This document shows positions 1 through 11,289 of a DNA stretch of 64,000 nt, piece after piece; positions within the stretch are counted from its first letter, which is position 1, and each line of letters begins with the position of its first letter. The position numbers and the translations under genes are program-made. Location of the stretch: positions 62,001 to 126,000 of the forward strand of contig MDYQ01000035.1 of assembly GCA_003024175.1 (NCBI GenBank). Direction: 5' to 3'. The notes below the pieces were generated by a model. The model did not search any database and was not told where the DNA came from. It saw only the letters and a list, made by a program, of their open reading frames with translations. The stretch is from Planoprotostelium fungivorum (lineage: Eukaryota; Evosea; Variosea; Cavosteliida; Cavosteliaceae).

Positions 1-638
1 AGGACAACGCCCAATGACCAGACATCCGATGCACACGGATCGAATGGAAAACCCCTCCACACTTCGGGGGCAACGTAATCGGGAGAGCCCAGATATTGAT
101 CGCAGCGTGGTGTGCTCTCCACAGCCAGACCAAAGTCGATCAGTGTGAGGTGACTGCCGCGGCTGACCATGATGTTCTCGGGTTTGATGTCCATGTGAGC
201 TATTCCTCGACTATGACAGTGCTCCAAACCTGAATGGATGTCTCAGCGAGAGAAACAACGATGAGATGTTCACCTTTCGATAATCCTCTGAACATTTTCT
301 TCGCGCGTGACTCTTCTACTCCACAGAAGCCGTTCTGTACGAGATATTGGAACAAGTTCTCTCCTTCCACCAAGTCCATCACCAAGCAGTGTTCTTCTTT
401 TGATTCGAACCTGGATCTCGTCTTCACAACGTGCGGATGGTCGAGCTTCACGCCCAGACTGTATTCTCTATCGACCATAGCTTGACTGTAGCGTGTCTTT
501 CTGACGGTCTTGATGATGACATCACGGTCGTCACTCTTTGCACGGTATACACAACCGAAACCACCTGAGAAGATGAGCGACAAGAGATATTGAACTGTGG
601 TCACCTCTTCCTATCGGTTGTTGATGGAGCTGTGACAT
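1..638 (-). CDS. Ser/Thr protein kinase, CAMK-like (3' end outside window)
   Basis: A eukaryotic protein kinase read on the minus strand and cut off by the window edge inside subdomain IX. The start is an ATG at 638-636; a 12-codon first exon joins across a roughly 40-nt intron so that the glycine loop reads IGRGGFGCVYRAK. The VIIK lysine, the acidic hinge (LVMDLVEGENLFQYL), the catalytic loop HMDIKPEN, the DFG of IDFGLAV and the APE of YVAPEVW are all present, as is DVWSLGVV. HMD in place of HRD is a common tolerated variant, so the enzyme should be active. A second intron lies near 231-275 between KKMFRG and GLEHCH. The layout resembles small CAMK/CIPK-type kinases, but the family cannot be set without the C-terminus. 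Confidence 0.88.
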
Positions 639-979
639 TTCGATTGACTTCATCTTATCGTGTAGGTGTATTATTCAGAAATGATCGCAGTGAGAAAATT
701 GCAAACCGGCTGCAATCAATCGGTCGATTGAAAACCTTAAACGTAAGGTGAGAGTATCTCAGCGGATAAGCTTCAAATTAAGGTGTTGTGCTCTTCGAGA
801 AGGACTGCTCTTGTGGTGAGAGTCTCAATCAACGATCAACCAAGTACATTTGACGTATTCTTTTCAGAACATCTCCATGAAGATGCACACGTCTCCCACA
901 TAGATGATAAAATGGATCGATACTATCCTTGAACGTCATGCAATACGAAGAGAAGCACGAGGTGAGTGTATTATGTGAC
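639..979. other. Intergenic region upstream of the kinase gene
   Basis: About 340 bases between the kinase start and the mutarotase stop. It presumably carries the kinase promoter. No ORF, RNA gene or repeat could be supported. Confidence 0.5.
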
Positions 980-2613
980 TCAAACGGTGGTGAAGCGGTG
1001 AGTGGCAGTCAAATGATAATCTCTTCCGGGACCGTAGATCTGACTCTCAATCGGCCATTCTGGATGGTTGATTCCATCGATCCATCCCTCCACCTTCTCC
1101 TCATCAACCACGATCTTCATCATCATCATCATCTCTTCACCTCCATGACCAGACATCCGTATTTGGGCACCGTCTTCCGATTCAATGAGCTCCTCTGTGT
1201 ACTCTTCAGTGGAATGCTGCCGTTCATTCCATTGCAAGAATAGACTTGAAACGCATTCTGGTTCGTCTCGATAGACACCCGGATGCCACTGAAATCACTC
1301 CAGAGAGAAGCTACGGGTCCATCACCTGCGAAGTACTGTCATCTCCTCTATCGTTCTATTTTTAGATCTTCACCTTCATCTATGATGTAAGCCGTGTCGT
1401 AGCCGGTACAATTCGTGCCACATTCACCGACGGCATTGTAGAGGCCGGCACCTGGGAGAGATCACGTGACGTCGATTTTCCGCGAGTTTTCACCGATCTG
1501 TTGGGGGGAGGTGAAGTTGTTGACGGTGTCATTGTTGTAGATGATGTCACCCGTGGGAACGAGGATATCGTCCACGCCTATCCTTCTACTCGATCTGGGT
1601 AAGTGGAGTGTGTGATTCACGATCTGCGATGATCAGACATCTCATCGACTTCATGATGAAGGTCATGCGAGAGGATGATGGAGATGGTCATGATGATGAG
1701 AATGATGAGAAGAAGAACGGATGTGTGATGTCGATGATGTGATTCTGATGATGGCTCGTGATGATCATCACCCCGGCACGAAAATCAGAATGCATGACTC
1801 ACCAGATTCGTCTCTGGATTCATGAATGCATCGAGGTTCCAATACGTGTGAGAACTCAGCATGATGGGTGTCTTCTCGCTGGCGTACGATGTCATGTTGA
1901 TGGTCCAGATGCCTCCATCTTCGACCGTGTAAGTGACCAGGGTGAGGACTTTTCCAGGGAAGCCCATGTAATCGTCCGGATCGTTGAGAGAGAACGTGAT
2001 GGAAGATCGAGTCTGATGGTGATTTAGAATGACACATGATCTGTAATGGTATGATGTTTACCTTTTTGACCACGTGAAATTCTCTGGCGTCATAACCTGA
2101 GAAGACGTGTTAGAAGAGAGGAGGAGAAAATCTTACCGATGGTTCCACCGTGTAAGGTGTCTTTTCCATTGTTCTCATTGCAAGGGACCTGGTGACGATG
2201 AGGATATAGTGATTGTAGATGTCTCACGTGGTAGGTGGTATTGTCTATGGTGAACGTTCCGTTTCGGATGCGATTGGCATACCTTTTAGAGGTTGACGTC
2301 GATTCATCTTTTGATTCTCACCTGCCCACAACAGGTCCGTATCTAGGTTTCCAATGATTTGTAGAATAAGTGGAGGCCTAAGGAGGTCAGAAGATGTCGA
2401 ATGTCTGAGTACATGCACCTGATCGAAACCGAGGACAACGTCAGTCATGCGTCCATCACGATCTGGGACCCATAGATTTGTGATGCTGGCTCCAAAGTTG
2501 ACGAACTGCGCCTTGATTCCTTCTGCTTGGATGGTGTGTTTAGTAGGTCGACAGACAACTAAAGAGATGAGAATCAACAGCAAGCCCGTGGTGGCGCCTC
2601 TGCCTGTCAACAT
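980..2613 (-). CDS. Secreted aldose 1-epimerase (galactose mutarotase)
   Basis: Interconverts the alpha and beta anomers of aldoses such as galactose. The start ATG at 2613 opens a signal peptide (MLTGRGATTGLLLILISLVV), so the product is probably secreted or vacuolar. Family blocks run in order along several exons: VNFGASITNLWVPDRDG with MTDVVLGFD near the N-terminus, GFPGKVLTL and HTYWNLDA (the catalytic His block) in the middle, and a C-terminal stretch with KYGCLVME, whose Glu sits where the catalytic base is expected. The last exon has WIDGINHPEWP and IYGPGRDY, and the stop is at 980-982. Introns are short, with GTGAG donors. Exon joins between about 1300 and 1750 and between 2050 and 2450 were not all resolved. 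Confidence 0.85.
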
Positions 2614-2854
2614 GATGGTGACCCGCTGTTTGTAACAAAAAATCGAGCTGGAAAAAAATGCACTTCTTTCTCGCGATGACACTTACCCCTCTATTCATTC
2701 TGCAGATGTGCAGCACATTGCTTCATTACTTCGTGTCTTTTATTCCACGCTGTTAATTGGTGATGCCGATGAACATCCAACGATGGAGGGATCAGCTCGA
2801 ATACATGGACATCACATACCACAGTCTAATAAATCATTTCACATCACGTTTATT

Positions 2855-3771
2855 TTAGATCACATTGCGGTCATAGGTATATCGTTCGAAGTTGTTGTGA
2901 ACGAATTGAATGCCTTGGCTCCCTCCAGTGGCATCAACTTGTGAAACTGAAACACAAAGATGCCCGTCACAGACTGCACACACTCATCAGAAGACACGAT
3001 CGTCATCGTCAAGCATCACCCTTATTCCCATGATCAGGACCGAGAGTACCACAGCTAACGTCTCTTCGGACCATCTCGCCACGTAGATCATCTCTAAGAA
3101 CAGATCCAATAAAATGTATAACAGGTACTGTTGAGTCAAGGAGATAAGAATAAAATATAATGAGATGGAGGATACGATGGTGACGAACTGCCTTCGATAA
3201 GTGCGAGCGCCCCAGAACCCGATGACTGCGATCAATACACCCAATCCCGTGTACCACGCTTTTCTAAAAATCAAACTGTATAGAGATATGGCCTGATGAT
3301 GTGTCAATCAAGAATGTCGAAGGTGAATGAAGATCTGTTCCATGATGTTCGTTTTCTATTCGTCCATCGATTCGATGTGAGACGGAATGGAATGATATGG
3401 AGTTGATGTTGAGGTGGTAGTGGTCTCACAAAGTCGAGAAGACAAAATATTTGAACGGAGAACGACTTCTTCTTCAGATCTAAGTAGGCTGAATAGGTCA
3501 ACTGTGTGGCTGGTTCCTCTGCTTCAACTGTGTCGAGTTCAGTTTCAATTGATGTAGTGATATCGAACCTCTGGCTACATTTGAAGGTCGACTGAAGAGT
3601 GATTAGTCAGCGCGTTCGCATTCGATGGACTCCTTACCTCGGTAATTGATCGTCATCGAGTTCGGCTTGTATTTGTCTTTCGAGATCATCGATCTCAATG
3701 TTATTGAGTGACACATCCGGTGAGCGAGACCCGTCTGCTCTCGCTGACGAAGGACTTTTGCCGAGCTTCAT
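2855..3771 (-). CDS. Small multi-pass membrane protein, unknown
   Basis: Not recognised. The start ATG at 3771 gives an acidic, hydrophilic N-terminus (MKLGKSPSSARADGSRSPD, then IEIDDLERQIQAELDDDQLP). After two introns there is an exon with TELDTVEAEEP and YSAYLDLKKKSF. Next comes a hydrophobic exon of about 100 residues (around 3000-3300) with three or four membrane segments, including GLGVLIAVIGFWG, SLYFILISLTQQYLLYILL and LAVVLSVLIMGIRVML. The last exon encodes VDATGGSQGIQFVHNNFERY before a TAA at 2855-2857. It is divergent from the RCC1/chromodomain gene with about 100 bp between the starts, which suggests a shared promoter. The donor of the last intron is uncertain. Confidence 0.6.
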
Positions 3772-3872
3772 AGTCCTCGCGTGTGTGTCTGATATCAGCT
3801 ACGACCACATGAGGTGGTCGCCTACTACAAGCAGCCGATTTTTCCCGCCTTCAGAAAGTAGGGCGCAGGGCA

Positions 3873-6800
3873 ATGAGCGACAACTCTGCACCGAAGCGAA
3901 AGAAGGTCACCGCCTTCGGAGCCAGCCAACATGGAGAGGCAGGAGGAGGTAGTAATGATGTGGAACAAAAACCGACTGTCATTCTGGCTGCGAAGAGATC
4001 TCAAGGAGATGACACAGATGACCCCATTAGTGAGGCGGATGCCGAAGTTCGGTTGATCAGTTCGAAAGAAGGATTGAGTGTTGCAACTACCGGTGAGATT
4101 ATCTCGTGATATGATGGCTGATAACCATTCGAGAGTCGGGCAGTGTGTATCTGTGGGGATCCCACCCCATGGCACTCGAAGATTATTCGAATACAAATGT
4201 GTCGAAACCATTCAAGGTGAGCAGATGTCACCGTATCTTACATTGTATCATCTAAATACCATCAGACCACCCTACAGATGGACGTGAAGCTCGTCTCATG
4301 TGGTTCTGACTTTATCATCTTCACCGATCGTGAGAGCTCACCCGTCCAAATCACGCATTGACCCATCCCAGGTGTCAACTTCATCCATTCCATCGGTTCA
4401 AATACATATGGACAACTGGGCTTCGAAGGTCGAACCGAAACGAAGAAACTGATCCCCATCGCACCATTTTGTCCTCATCCCATCCAACAGATCGCATGTG
4501 GTCTACAACACACCGTCGCTCTCACTGCCCAAGGAGAGGTGATCATCGTCTCTCCATCATCGCCTGCGATCTGATCGGATCTCATCAGGCGTGGAGCTGG
4601 GGCTACAGTGACTCGGGGAGACTGGGATATCGAGTCGATGGAGACTCATCTCTTCCTAATAAGATCAAGTTCCCAACGGATGATCCGATCGCAGGCATTG
4701 CCGTGGGAAGATCTCACAATCTCGCCTTCACCAGTGAGATCCGTCCCATCGATTCTTCACGAATTCTCCACGATCTTCCCAGCGCTTCTCCTCGAAAAGA
4801 TGGCATTGTAAACGAGATCTGATCCCATGCAGATAAGGGAGAATTGTTTGGATGGGGTATGAATCAACCACCGAGACCTCTTCCCGTTAATCAGAATGTC
4901 GTTGTAGAGCCGAAAAAGATCGATCTGTTCAAAGGTAAGGAGAAGAAGGGGAAGATTGTGAAGGTGGCCTGCGGTTTTGCTCACAGTTTGGCTCTTCTGG
5001 AAACGGGTAGAGTTTATTCCTGGGGGAGCAACGGTCACGGGTGAGTCACTGTCACCTCAATCGCGATCGCATCTCATGATCCAACACATCGTGATCGTGA
5101 TCACCATCGCATCATCATCACCATCGTCTTACTCTTCACATCATCATCGTCTCACACTCTTCACATCATCATCGTCTCACACTCTTCACATCATCATCGT
5201 CTCACACTCTTCACATCATCGAGGTCCATCGTCATCATCATTCATCACAGCTCACTCATCTCTGATCCTCCAACAGCCAGACGGGCACCACGGAAGATGT
5301 GACCGTGGTGACCACCCCCACCCTCATCGATCTCAACGTCTGCATCGTCAACATTGCCTGCGGTGGTTTCCACTCCACCGCCATCACAAAGGAAAGAGTC
5401 CTATATACCTGGGGCCTGGGCACCAACGGCCAGCTCGGCCACGTGAAGCTCTGCAACGTATTAGAACCCAAACGAGTCGCCTGCCTGCTAGAGGAAGAAG
5501 TCATCCAGGTCGTCTGTGGCATCCGTCACACCATCGTGATCAGCCAGAAGAGTGAGAGAGGAAAAATGGCGGGAAAACTGAAGAAGGTAGGAGACGAACT
5601 GCTGGAGGAGACGCCCCTGGAGAAATTGGAAGAGACACTTGACAGAAACGAATTCGTTGTAGAGAAGATACTGAAGAAGAGGAGGGCGGTGAGTGGCCGT
5701 CTACAACGATCACGTGACACCCGTACAGAAGACTGGGGTGGAGTACCTTGTACAGTGGGAGGGGTATCCCGACACCACGTGGGAACCCACGGCAAACATC
5801 CCAAAGTCTGTGCTGGACGTTTTCTGGCGGGAAATGAAGGGAGGGAGTGAGGCAGGGGAGAGTGAGGGGAGTGGAGAGAGCGAGGACGAGAGAGAAGTTC
5901 TTGTGGTCAGGAAGAGAGACGCGGATGTCCGCGCGGAGGAGGAATTACAGAAGAGGAACAGGGAGATAGAAGAGGAGAGGGAGAGGAAGAGGAAGGAGAG
6001 GGAAGAGAAGAAGAAGAGGGAGGAGGTGGAGAGGAAGGAAGAGATAGAGAGGAAGAAGAGGGAGGGAGAAGAGAAGAAGAAGAAAGAGGAAGAGAAGAAG
6101 AAGAAAGAGGAAGAGAAGAGAGGGGAGAAGAAGAAGAGGGAAGAGGAGAAGAAGAAGGAGGAGGTGGAGAGGAAGGAAGAGAAGAAGAGACAAGAGGAGA
6201 GGAAGAAGGAGGAAGAGAAGAAGAAGCAGGAGGAGAAGAAGGAGAAAGAGAGGAAGAAGGAAGAGAAGAAGAAAGAGGAAGAGAAGAAGAAACAAGAGGA
6301 GAAGAAGAAAGAGGAAGAGAAGAAAAAGGAGGAAGAGAAGGCAAAGCTAGCCAGGGAGGAGAAGAAGAAGAAAGAAACAGAGGGCAGCAAGAAGAGGAAG
6401 AATGAAGGGAAGCAGAGGGAGGATGCAAAGAGGTCCAAGGTGGAGGAAGAGGAGGAAGTGTCACAGGACTATGGTGCCCCCCTACTCATGAGAACAGAAG
6501 TCACAGAGCCATACAAGCTCTTCTCTCCCTTGACCATATCAGACACCTTCCAGTCTGCTGACCCTGATGACACCCCCATTGCCATCCTCATACACAGGGC
6601 AGAGACAAAGGACAAGACTGGTGAATGGAAGCTGCCTCCTGACTTTATGGTTGGTGTGTATGCATCACAATCAATGGCTGGCAGGCAATGTTGTGCACGG
6701 TCTGATGTGCACAGTACGCCTGCCACCCAAGGAGATGCCTACATCACCTGCACCAACTGAATGTCAAGCTGAGCCAGAGGTGCAGGTGTCCCCTGTAGAT

Positions 6801-8262
6801 ACTCCTCCAAAGGCAAACGGTTCTGCTCTCACTGGAAGGAAGAGGAAGAAGATGGTGATTGAAGACGACTCAAGCCAGACCATGCCAGTTGCAGATCCAG
6901 TTGCAGATGGGAAGGAGGAGGTAGACAAGGAGTTGTCCAGTAAGAAGCCAGACAAGGAGAAGCCTAGTAAGAAGTCAGACAAGGGGGAGGCATCCAAGAA
7001 GATAGAAACACCTACACAAGACAGACACAAGGGTGATGAAACCCCCAAAAAAGGAAAGGAAAAGAAGGAGGAGAAGGAGAAGGCTGTTGTAGAGGAGGAG
7101 GAGAAAGAGGATCAGCCAAAGCAAGACAAGGAGGAGGCAGGAATTATATCAGAGGATGTGAGAGGGATATCACACAGACCCTCAGAACAAATTGCATCTG
7201 ATGTTTGGCAGGATGAGTCAGAGGATGAGTCGTATGAGGTGGAAAAGATTGTTGCTGCCAGAGTAGTTGATGTGAGTACAACACTCTCACTTGATTGTAC
7301 ATCCCACATGGTCATACAAGATGACATGCCAAATGTGACACTGAAAATGTCACAGGGAGAGCCGCAATATCTGGTCAAATGGAAGGGATGGCCCAGCATC
7401 CACAAGTGAGAATTCACTGGTGTTAAGGACCTGCATGAGACCGTCTTGCGCGTTAAGGTTAACGTGTCTCAATTGCAAGACACATTAAGGTTACTGCGTC
7501 GAGACTGTCTCTGCAGGTCCTTAACTGGTCACATGTGGCAGAGTTGACTACAATGCAGCACGTGGCAGGAAGTGGAGGGACTAGTTGATGCGCCTGACGT
7601 GTACAGGCGGTACATGAGGGACAAGGGATTGGAGGATCTGGCAGGCAGAGCTCTGATTGAAAAGATCAAGGGTGGGTGCTGTTGTGAAGAGAGGTAGAGC
7701 TGAAATGAGGACGACAGAAGTGATTGAGTCAGAGAGACCAACACCGTGGGGACCAGTACTGGACAGTCACCATGGGAAAGCGCAGTATGAGGGCATCAAC
7801 AAGAGTGGGAAAACTCTCGTCCATTCATCTGATGCAGACAGATGGAGAGACAATCCTTGTGAATGAGTTCTTGGTGATGAAACCTGAATGGGCAGATGAG
7901 ATGAGAAAGTCTGGCGCTCTGAAGGGAAAACATTACGGCAGACTCGGTCGATTATCTGCCGTCTATGCAGAGAGGACGGGCGTCACCATCAAGATCATAT
8001 GGTGATGGAACGACATTCGATCTTGATGGCTGATGGACGCAGGGAGAGGACCGTATTGGAACAGAACTGTGTTCTGAAAGAGGATCGATCGAAAGTGATA
8101 GTCGAGAACGACGACAAGAAGGAGGAGATGATTGTCTCCGCAGACGCCATCCTGATGAAATGCACCATTGAATCAGAGCTGAAATACAAGGAGAGGAAAC
8201 AGGACGACCGGACCTTCACAAAAGACATCTACTGGTGGTGGAATCCGAAGAGAAGGGGTTGA
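3873..8262 (+). CDS. RCC1 beta-propeller / chromodomain fusion protein
   Basis: A multi-exon gene joining an N-terminal RCC1-type propeller to chromatin-reader modules. Blades are visible as ESGSVYLWG (exon from about 4130), IACGLQHTVAL, AWSWGYSDSGRLGY, VACGFAHSLALL with GRVYSWGSNGHG, and IACGGFHSTAI with VLYTWGLGTNGQLGH. The propeller exon then runs into a chromodomain: FVVEKILKKRRA joins across a phase-0 intron (5692-5730) to KTGVEYLVQWEGYPDTTWEP. About 200 residues of almost pure K/E/R follow (5930-6440), then a lysine-rich acidic linker and a second chromodomain (QYLVKWKGWPSIH then TWQEVEGL). That second domain is split by the intron holding the foldback element. The C-terminal exon, after an intron near 8003-8049, is of unknown fold and stops at 8260-8262. 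Joins near 6650-6690 and 7670-7735 are uncertain. RCC1 alone is a Ran exchange factor; here a chromatin-bound role is the likely inference. Confidence 0.8.
5136..5220. repeat. 25-bp intronic tandem repeat
   Basis: Three perfect 25-bp copies plus a 10-bp partial copy of a TCACATCATCATCGTCTCAC-type unit. They lie inside the intron between the fourth and fifth blades of the RCC1 region. The array lengthens an intron that would otherwise be of usual size. Confidence 0.9.
5930..6440. repeat. Purine-only low-complexity tract (GAR codons)
   Basis: Over 500 bases that are almost entirely A and G on the plus strand, coding K, E and R in the RCC1/chromodomain gene. The charge pattern suggests a single long alpha helix or coiled coil. 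The antisense open frames here (F/S/L-rich) are artefacts of this composition. Confidence 0.9.
7422..7525. mobile_element. 104-bp MITE-like foldback element in an intron
   Basis: The element begins GTTAAGGACCTGCA and ends with the exact reverse complement TGCAGGTCCTTAAC; the pairing carries on imperfectly inward through GAGAC/GTCTC. It is flanked by a direct TGGT repeat (7418-7421 and 7526-7529), which looks like a 4-bp target-site duplication. The interior is partly palindromic (CGTTAAGGTTAACG). It sits wholly inside the intron that splits the second chromodomain. Removing the element plus one TGGT leaves an intron of about 46 nt, the usual size here. It has no coding capacity, so it is a non-autonomous DNA element; the transposase family is unknown. 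Confidence 0.75.
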
Positions 8263-8604
8263 ATCACACACGAATAGACGATGACAACACCCGCGGCGTC
8301 ATATCTTCTTCTCACTGGCGGCATGAATGATAGATTTAGATGAAAACTCCGATGTTTATTCCGTCACGCGGTGCTAATTGGGAGGAGCAATATAAATTTC
8401 GGCGCATTTTCTCACTAAATTGATGGCGGGGCGGAGATGTAGGTAATGTAGACACCTTCCGAAGTCCTCTATCAAAGAAGAAGGAAACCTTTACCTCCTC
8501 ATCACGCTTCCACACCCTGGGGAGCAGAGACTTTAGAGTTATACACAAACCGCTGCAGCGATATTCATAAAGAGGTGAGTGATGAATTTGGAGAGGCGGA
8601 GCTG
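8263..8604. other. Intergenic region, DnaJ promoter
   Basis: About 340 bases between two plus-strand genes. The antisense open frame here shows no family motif. The GAGGTGAGT at 8573-8580 could be a 5' leader splice donor for the DnaJ gene. Nothing else is supported. Confidence 0.4.
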
Positions 8605-10294
8605 ATGATTCGGTCAGGCGAGACGATAGAGATGGAGGTGGATAGAAAGAGGAAGAGGGAGAGAGATTATAGAGATATATTGTGCGTCGATGAGTTTGCC
8701 GACGAGGACGCCATCAAGAAGGCATATTATCGGTTAGCAAAGGAGTTCCACCCGGACAGGCCGAACAACAAGGGTAAAAAGGAAGAGTCAGAACGCATGT
8801 TTGCAAAGGTATGTAGAGTTTGAGAGATCACCCTCTCTTCCACAAATCGCATCCAACCATCTCAAGGTAACGGAAGCATACGAAGCACTGCTCTCTTCTA
8901 CGTCCACGATGAATCTCCTGAAGAGCTCCTTCAAATGCACCAAGACCTCCAATGCATTGGAACAATTTCTCAGCTCTACCGGCAAGTTGGGAAACTTCTC
9001 TCCCATGCGTGCCGAAGAGTTCTCACAGAGTACCGGTAACTTTTCGAGCGTCGGTGGTGGCTCGACACATAATCTCAATGGATCTACATTCAGTCTAGAG
9101 AGCATGGTCGGCTCCTCTCTTCTCAACCAACTCGGAGCCAAGTTCAACACGAACATCATCACTCCAAACTCTCCCAGACCACCTCCAAGGAGAGGACAAT
9201 CATTACAGACCACACTCCGCGTGGGCTTCAAAGAGGCTCTCTACGGTTGTTCGAAGACTATCGAGTTCTCTCGCAGTCTCCTGTGTCCTCAATGTCATGG
9301 GGCCGGCACCTGCGTCAGCAAGTTTGCCTCCAATTCGTCCTCCCTGAGTGGCTCTCCCACGCAGAGTGGAAATTGCAGAGACTGCAATGGAAAGGGCATG
9401 CTGTCCGCCAAGATCAACACCGCCGGCATGAACTTATCGGCCAGCGTCTCTACCACCTGCACGACCTGCAACGGCTCGGGCTCGAACGGTGACGGAACCG
9501 CCAGCATGAACACGTCCATCTCCATCAACTCGACCAGCATGAGTGGTACGAGCAGCATGCTTGGAAACGGCTCTGGCATATCGAACAGAGGCCTCGGTTG
9601 CAGTAACTGTGGGGGATTAGGAAAAATGTCATCTAGAAAGACATGCACGGTAAACGTACCGGCTGGCGTCCTCCCCGGCTCACAACAAGTCTTTGAGAAC
9701 GAAGGAGACGAAGGAGTAGAAGGTGGTGCACCCGGTGATCTCATCATCTGCTTCGAGGTGAGATTCAAATTTCGTCGTATAATCATTTATTGTATTTTAT
9801 TTCAATCTCTAACGACATCAGGTGGAGAACCATGCTTTCTACCAGAGGAGCGGCGACGACGTCTGCTGCAAGATTTCGATTCCCCTGCCCCACTTGCTGT
9901 TGGGCACTCGCATAGAGGTCGTCTCTCTTTATGGAAAGACGATCCCAGTCGATGTCCCAGGCATCATCTCCCTTCAATCATCCAATGGAGAGAAGCCGAA
10001 ACATCAGATCATCAAGGTGACACGATCACCCATCATCATCGTGCAATCTCATCACAAACGCATGCATCATGTCGATGCATCACAAACTCATCGTCTAACA
10101 CGACAAAGGTAACAAACGAAGGCTTCATCTGCAGAGGAAACGCAGAGGGAGAGACAAAGAGGGGTCACATGTACCTCCAGATCGGTGGAGAGATGCCACA
10201 AAACTTGAACCAAGAGGAGAGGAACATCATGAGCAAGCTCGCGACGACGGAACACTTTACGAAGCCGCTCCTCTTTGGAGACACGAGCAAGTAG
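8605..10294 (+). CDS. DnaJ/Hsp40 type I co-chaperone with expanded zinc region
   Basis: Delivers clients to Hsp70 and stimulates its ATPase. The J domain (DYRDILCVDEF, AIKKAYYRLAKEFHPDRPNN) carries the HPD motif, and an intron near 8808-8867 precedes VTEAYEALL. A long S/T/N-rich linker follows. The cysteine-rich region has all four zinc motifs: CPQCHGAG, CRDCNGKG, CTTCNGSG and CSNCGGLG. The spacers between them are stretched with Ser/Gly/Asn to about 20-45 residues, longer than in classical DnaJ. The C-terminal substrate-binding part includes VNVPAGVLPGSQ, NEGDEG and APGDLIICFE, then HAFYQRSGDDVCC and LGTRIEVVSLYGK. Stop at 10292-10294. The ATG at 8605 was chosen because the upstream in-frame codons lack an ATG; no CaaX-type C-terminus is seen. 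Confidence 0.88.
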
Positions 10295-10379
10295 AAGGAA
10301 GAGAGTGGCGTTGAATCAGATGGAGAGACGATGAGATGGATGACGTTGAAGAGACCACTCGGGGAAGGTGTATAAAGAG

Positions 10380-11176
10380 TTAAAAGTCCATGAGGTCGTC
10401 GATGTTGAGATCCCAGGCGGGAAGTGTGGAAGGTTTCGAGATGATGTTGGAGGTGGAAGATGAGAGGTGTTGGGGCTTCTCTTCGGTCTTCTTTGTCATC
10501 GGGAGAGGTTGATCTTGTCCCTTCTTCTCTTCGATCCTCTTGACTTCTTCCTTTCTTCGTTCTTCATCTTGTCTCTGTGTCGTGTTATCATCCACTCTGA
10601 GATCATGTGTCACCATCAATTCCCTCTTCTTCTCTTCTAACGCAGAGATCTCGTTCCTCTTCTTCTGGTTTTCCTCTTCTTTCACCTTCAGAGTCTGTTG
10701 AGCTTCTGTTGTCTCCTCTTCCAACTTTCGAGAAAGTCGCTTCAACTCTTCAGCGGGGTCGATGATCTCATGATGTAACTGCTGGATCTTCTTTGCATTG
10801 TCCATTTGAATCGTCTCAAGATCCTTAACTCGTGAATCATGAGATGTAAACGGTCGTACCTCTCTGATCTTGTTGTTGCTGGCAGTGCCCTTGTCTAAAA
10901 ATCGTTGCAGATGTTCAACTTCAACTTGGGCTTCGATGAGAACCACTTCGACCGATGCAGCCGTCCTGATGTTCGTGTGAATCGTCGACAAACATCGATG
11001 AGCGCCACTCACCGTAACAGCGTCGTCGTCTCTTCTTCTATCTTCTGTCTCTCGAGATGGGCAGATGCAATGAGCTCATCCACCTCCTGTTCTTCTCTCT
11101 CCAACTCACAAAGGTGATTCGACAACTCTGCATACTCTGCTTTCAACAGTCTGATCTCTTCAAAGATGTCCATCAT
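10380..11176 (-). CDS. Coiled-coil protein, unknown
   Basis: Not recognised. It starts MMDIFEEIRLLKAEYAELSN at 11176 and is mostly long heptad-like helix (CELEREEQEVDELIASAHLE, QQTLKVKEEENQKKRNEISA). It ends in a short tail with TLPAWDLNIDDLMDF and a TAA at 10380-10382. One clear intron of about 47 nt lies near 10980-11012; the segment around 10820-10862 may hold another junction. The WDLNIDDLMDF end resembles a short acidic-hydrophobic docking peptide (inference). It lies just downstream of eIF5 on the same strand and is convergent with the DnaJ gene. Confidence 0.65.
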
Positions 11177-11289
11177 GAAGGTTTTTCTTTGTCACAAAAA
11201 CCGCTTCTCATTTCATCCATCTACAACACAAAAGGACACGCGATGATCATGACATGTGATTCATTGTTGCTTCTTCTTCGTGTGAACTT

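Noticed and set aside
1640-1760. TGATGA/CTGA runs as intronic C/D snoRNAs
   Set aside because: The same simple-sequence runs fill many introns with no box spacing or terminal stems; low complexity explains them.
2447-2635. Short frame opposite the mutarotase signal peptide
   Set aside because: It is antisense to a well-supported first exon.
5710-6438. Long antisense open frames (F/S/L-rich)
   Set aside because: They are the complement of the polypurine K/E tract; composition alone keeps them open.
5690-8262. Chromodomains as part of a chromovirus-type retroelement
   Set aside because: No integrase, reverse transcriptase, protease or terminal repeats; the chromodomain continues an RCC1 frame and the gene has host-style introns.
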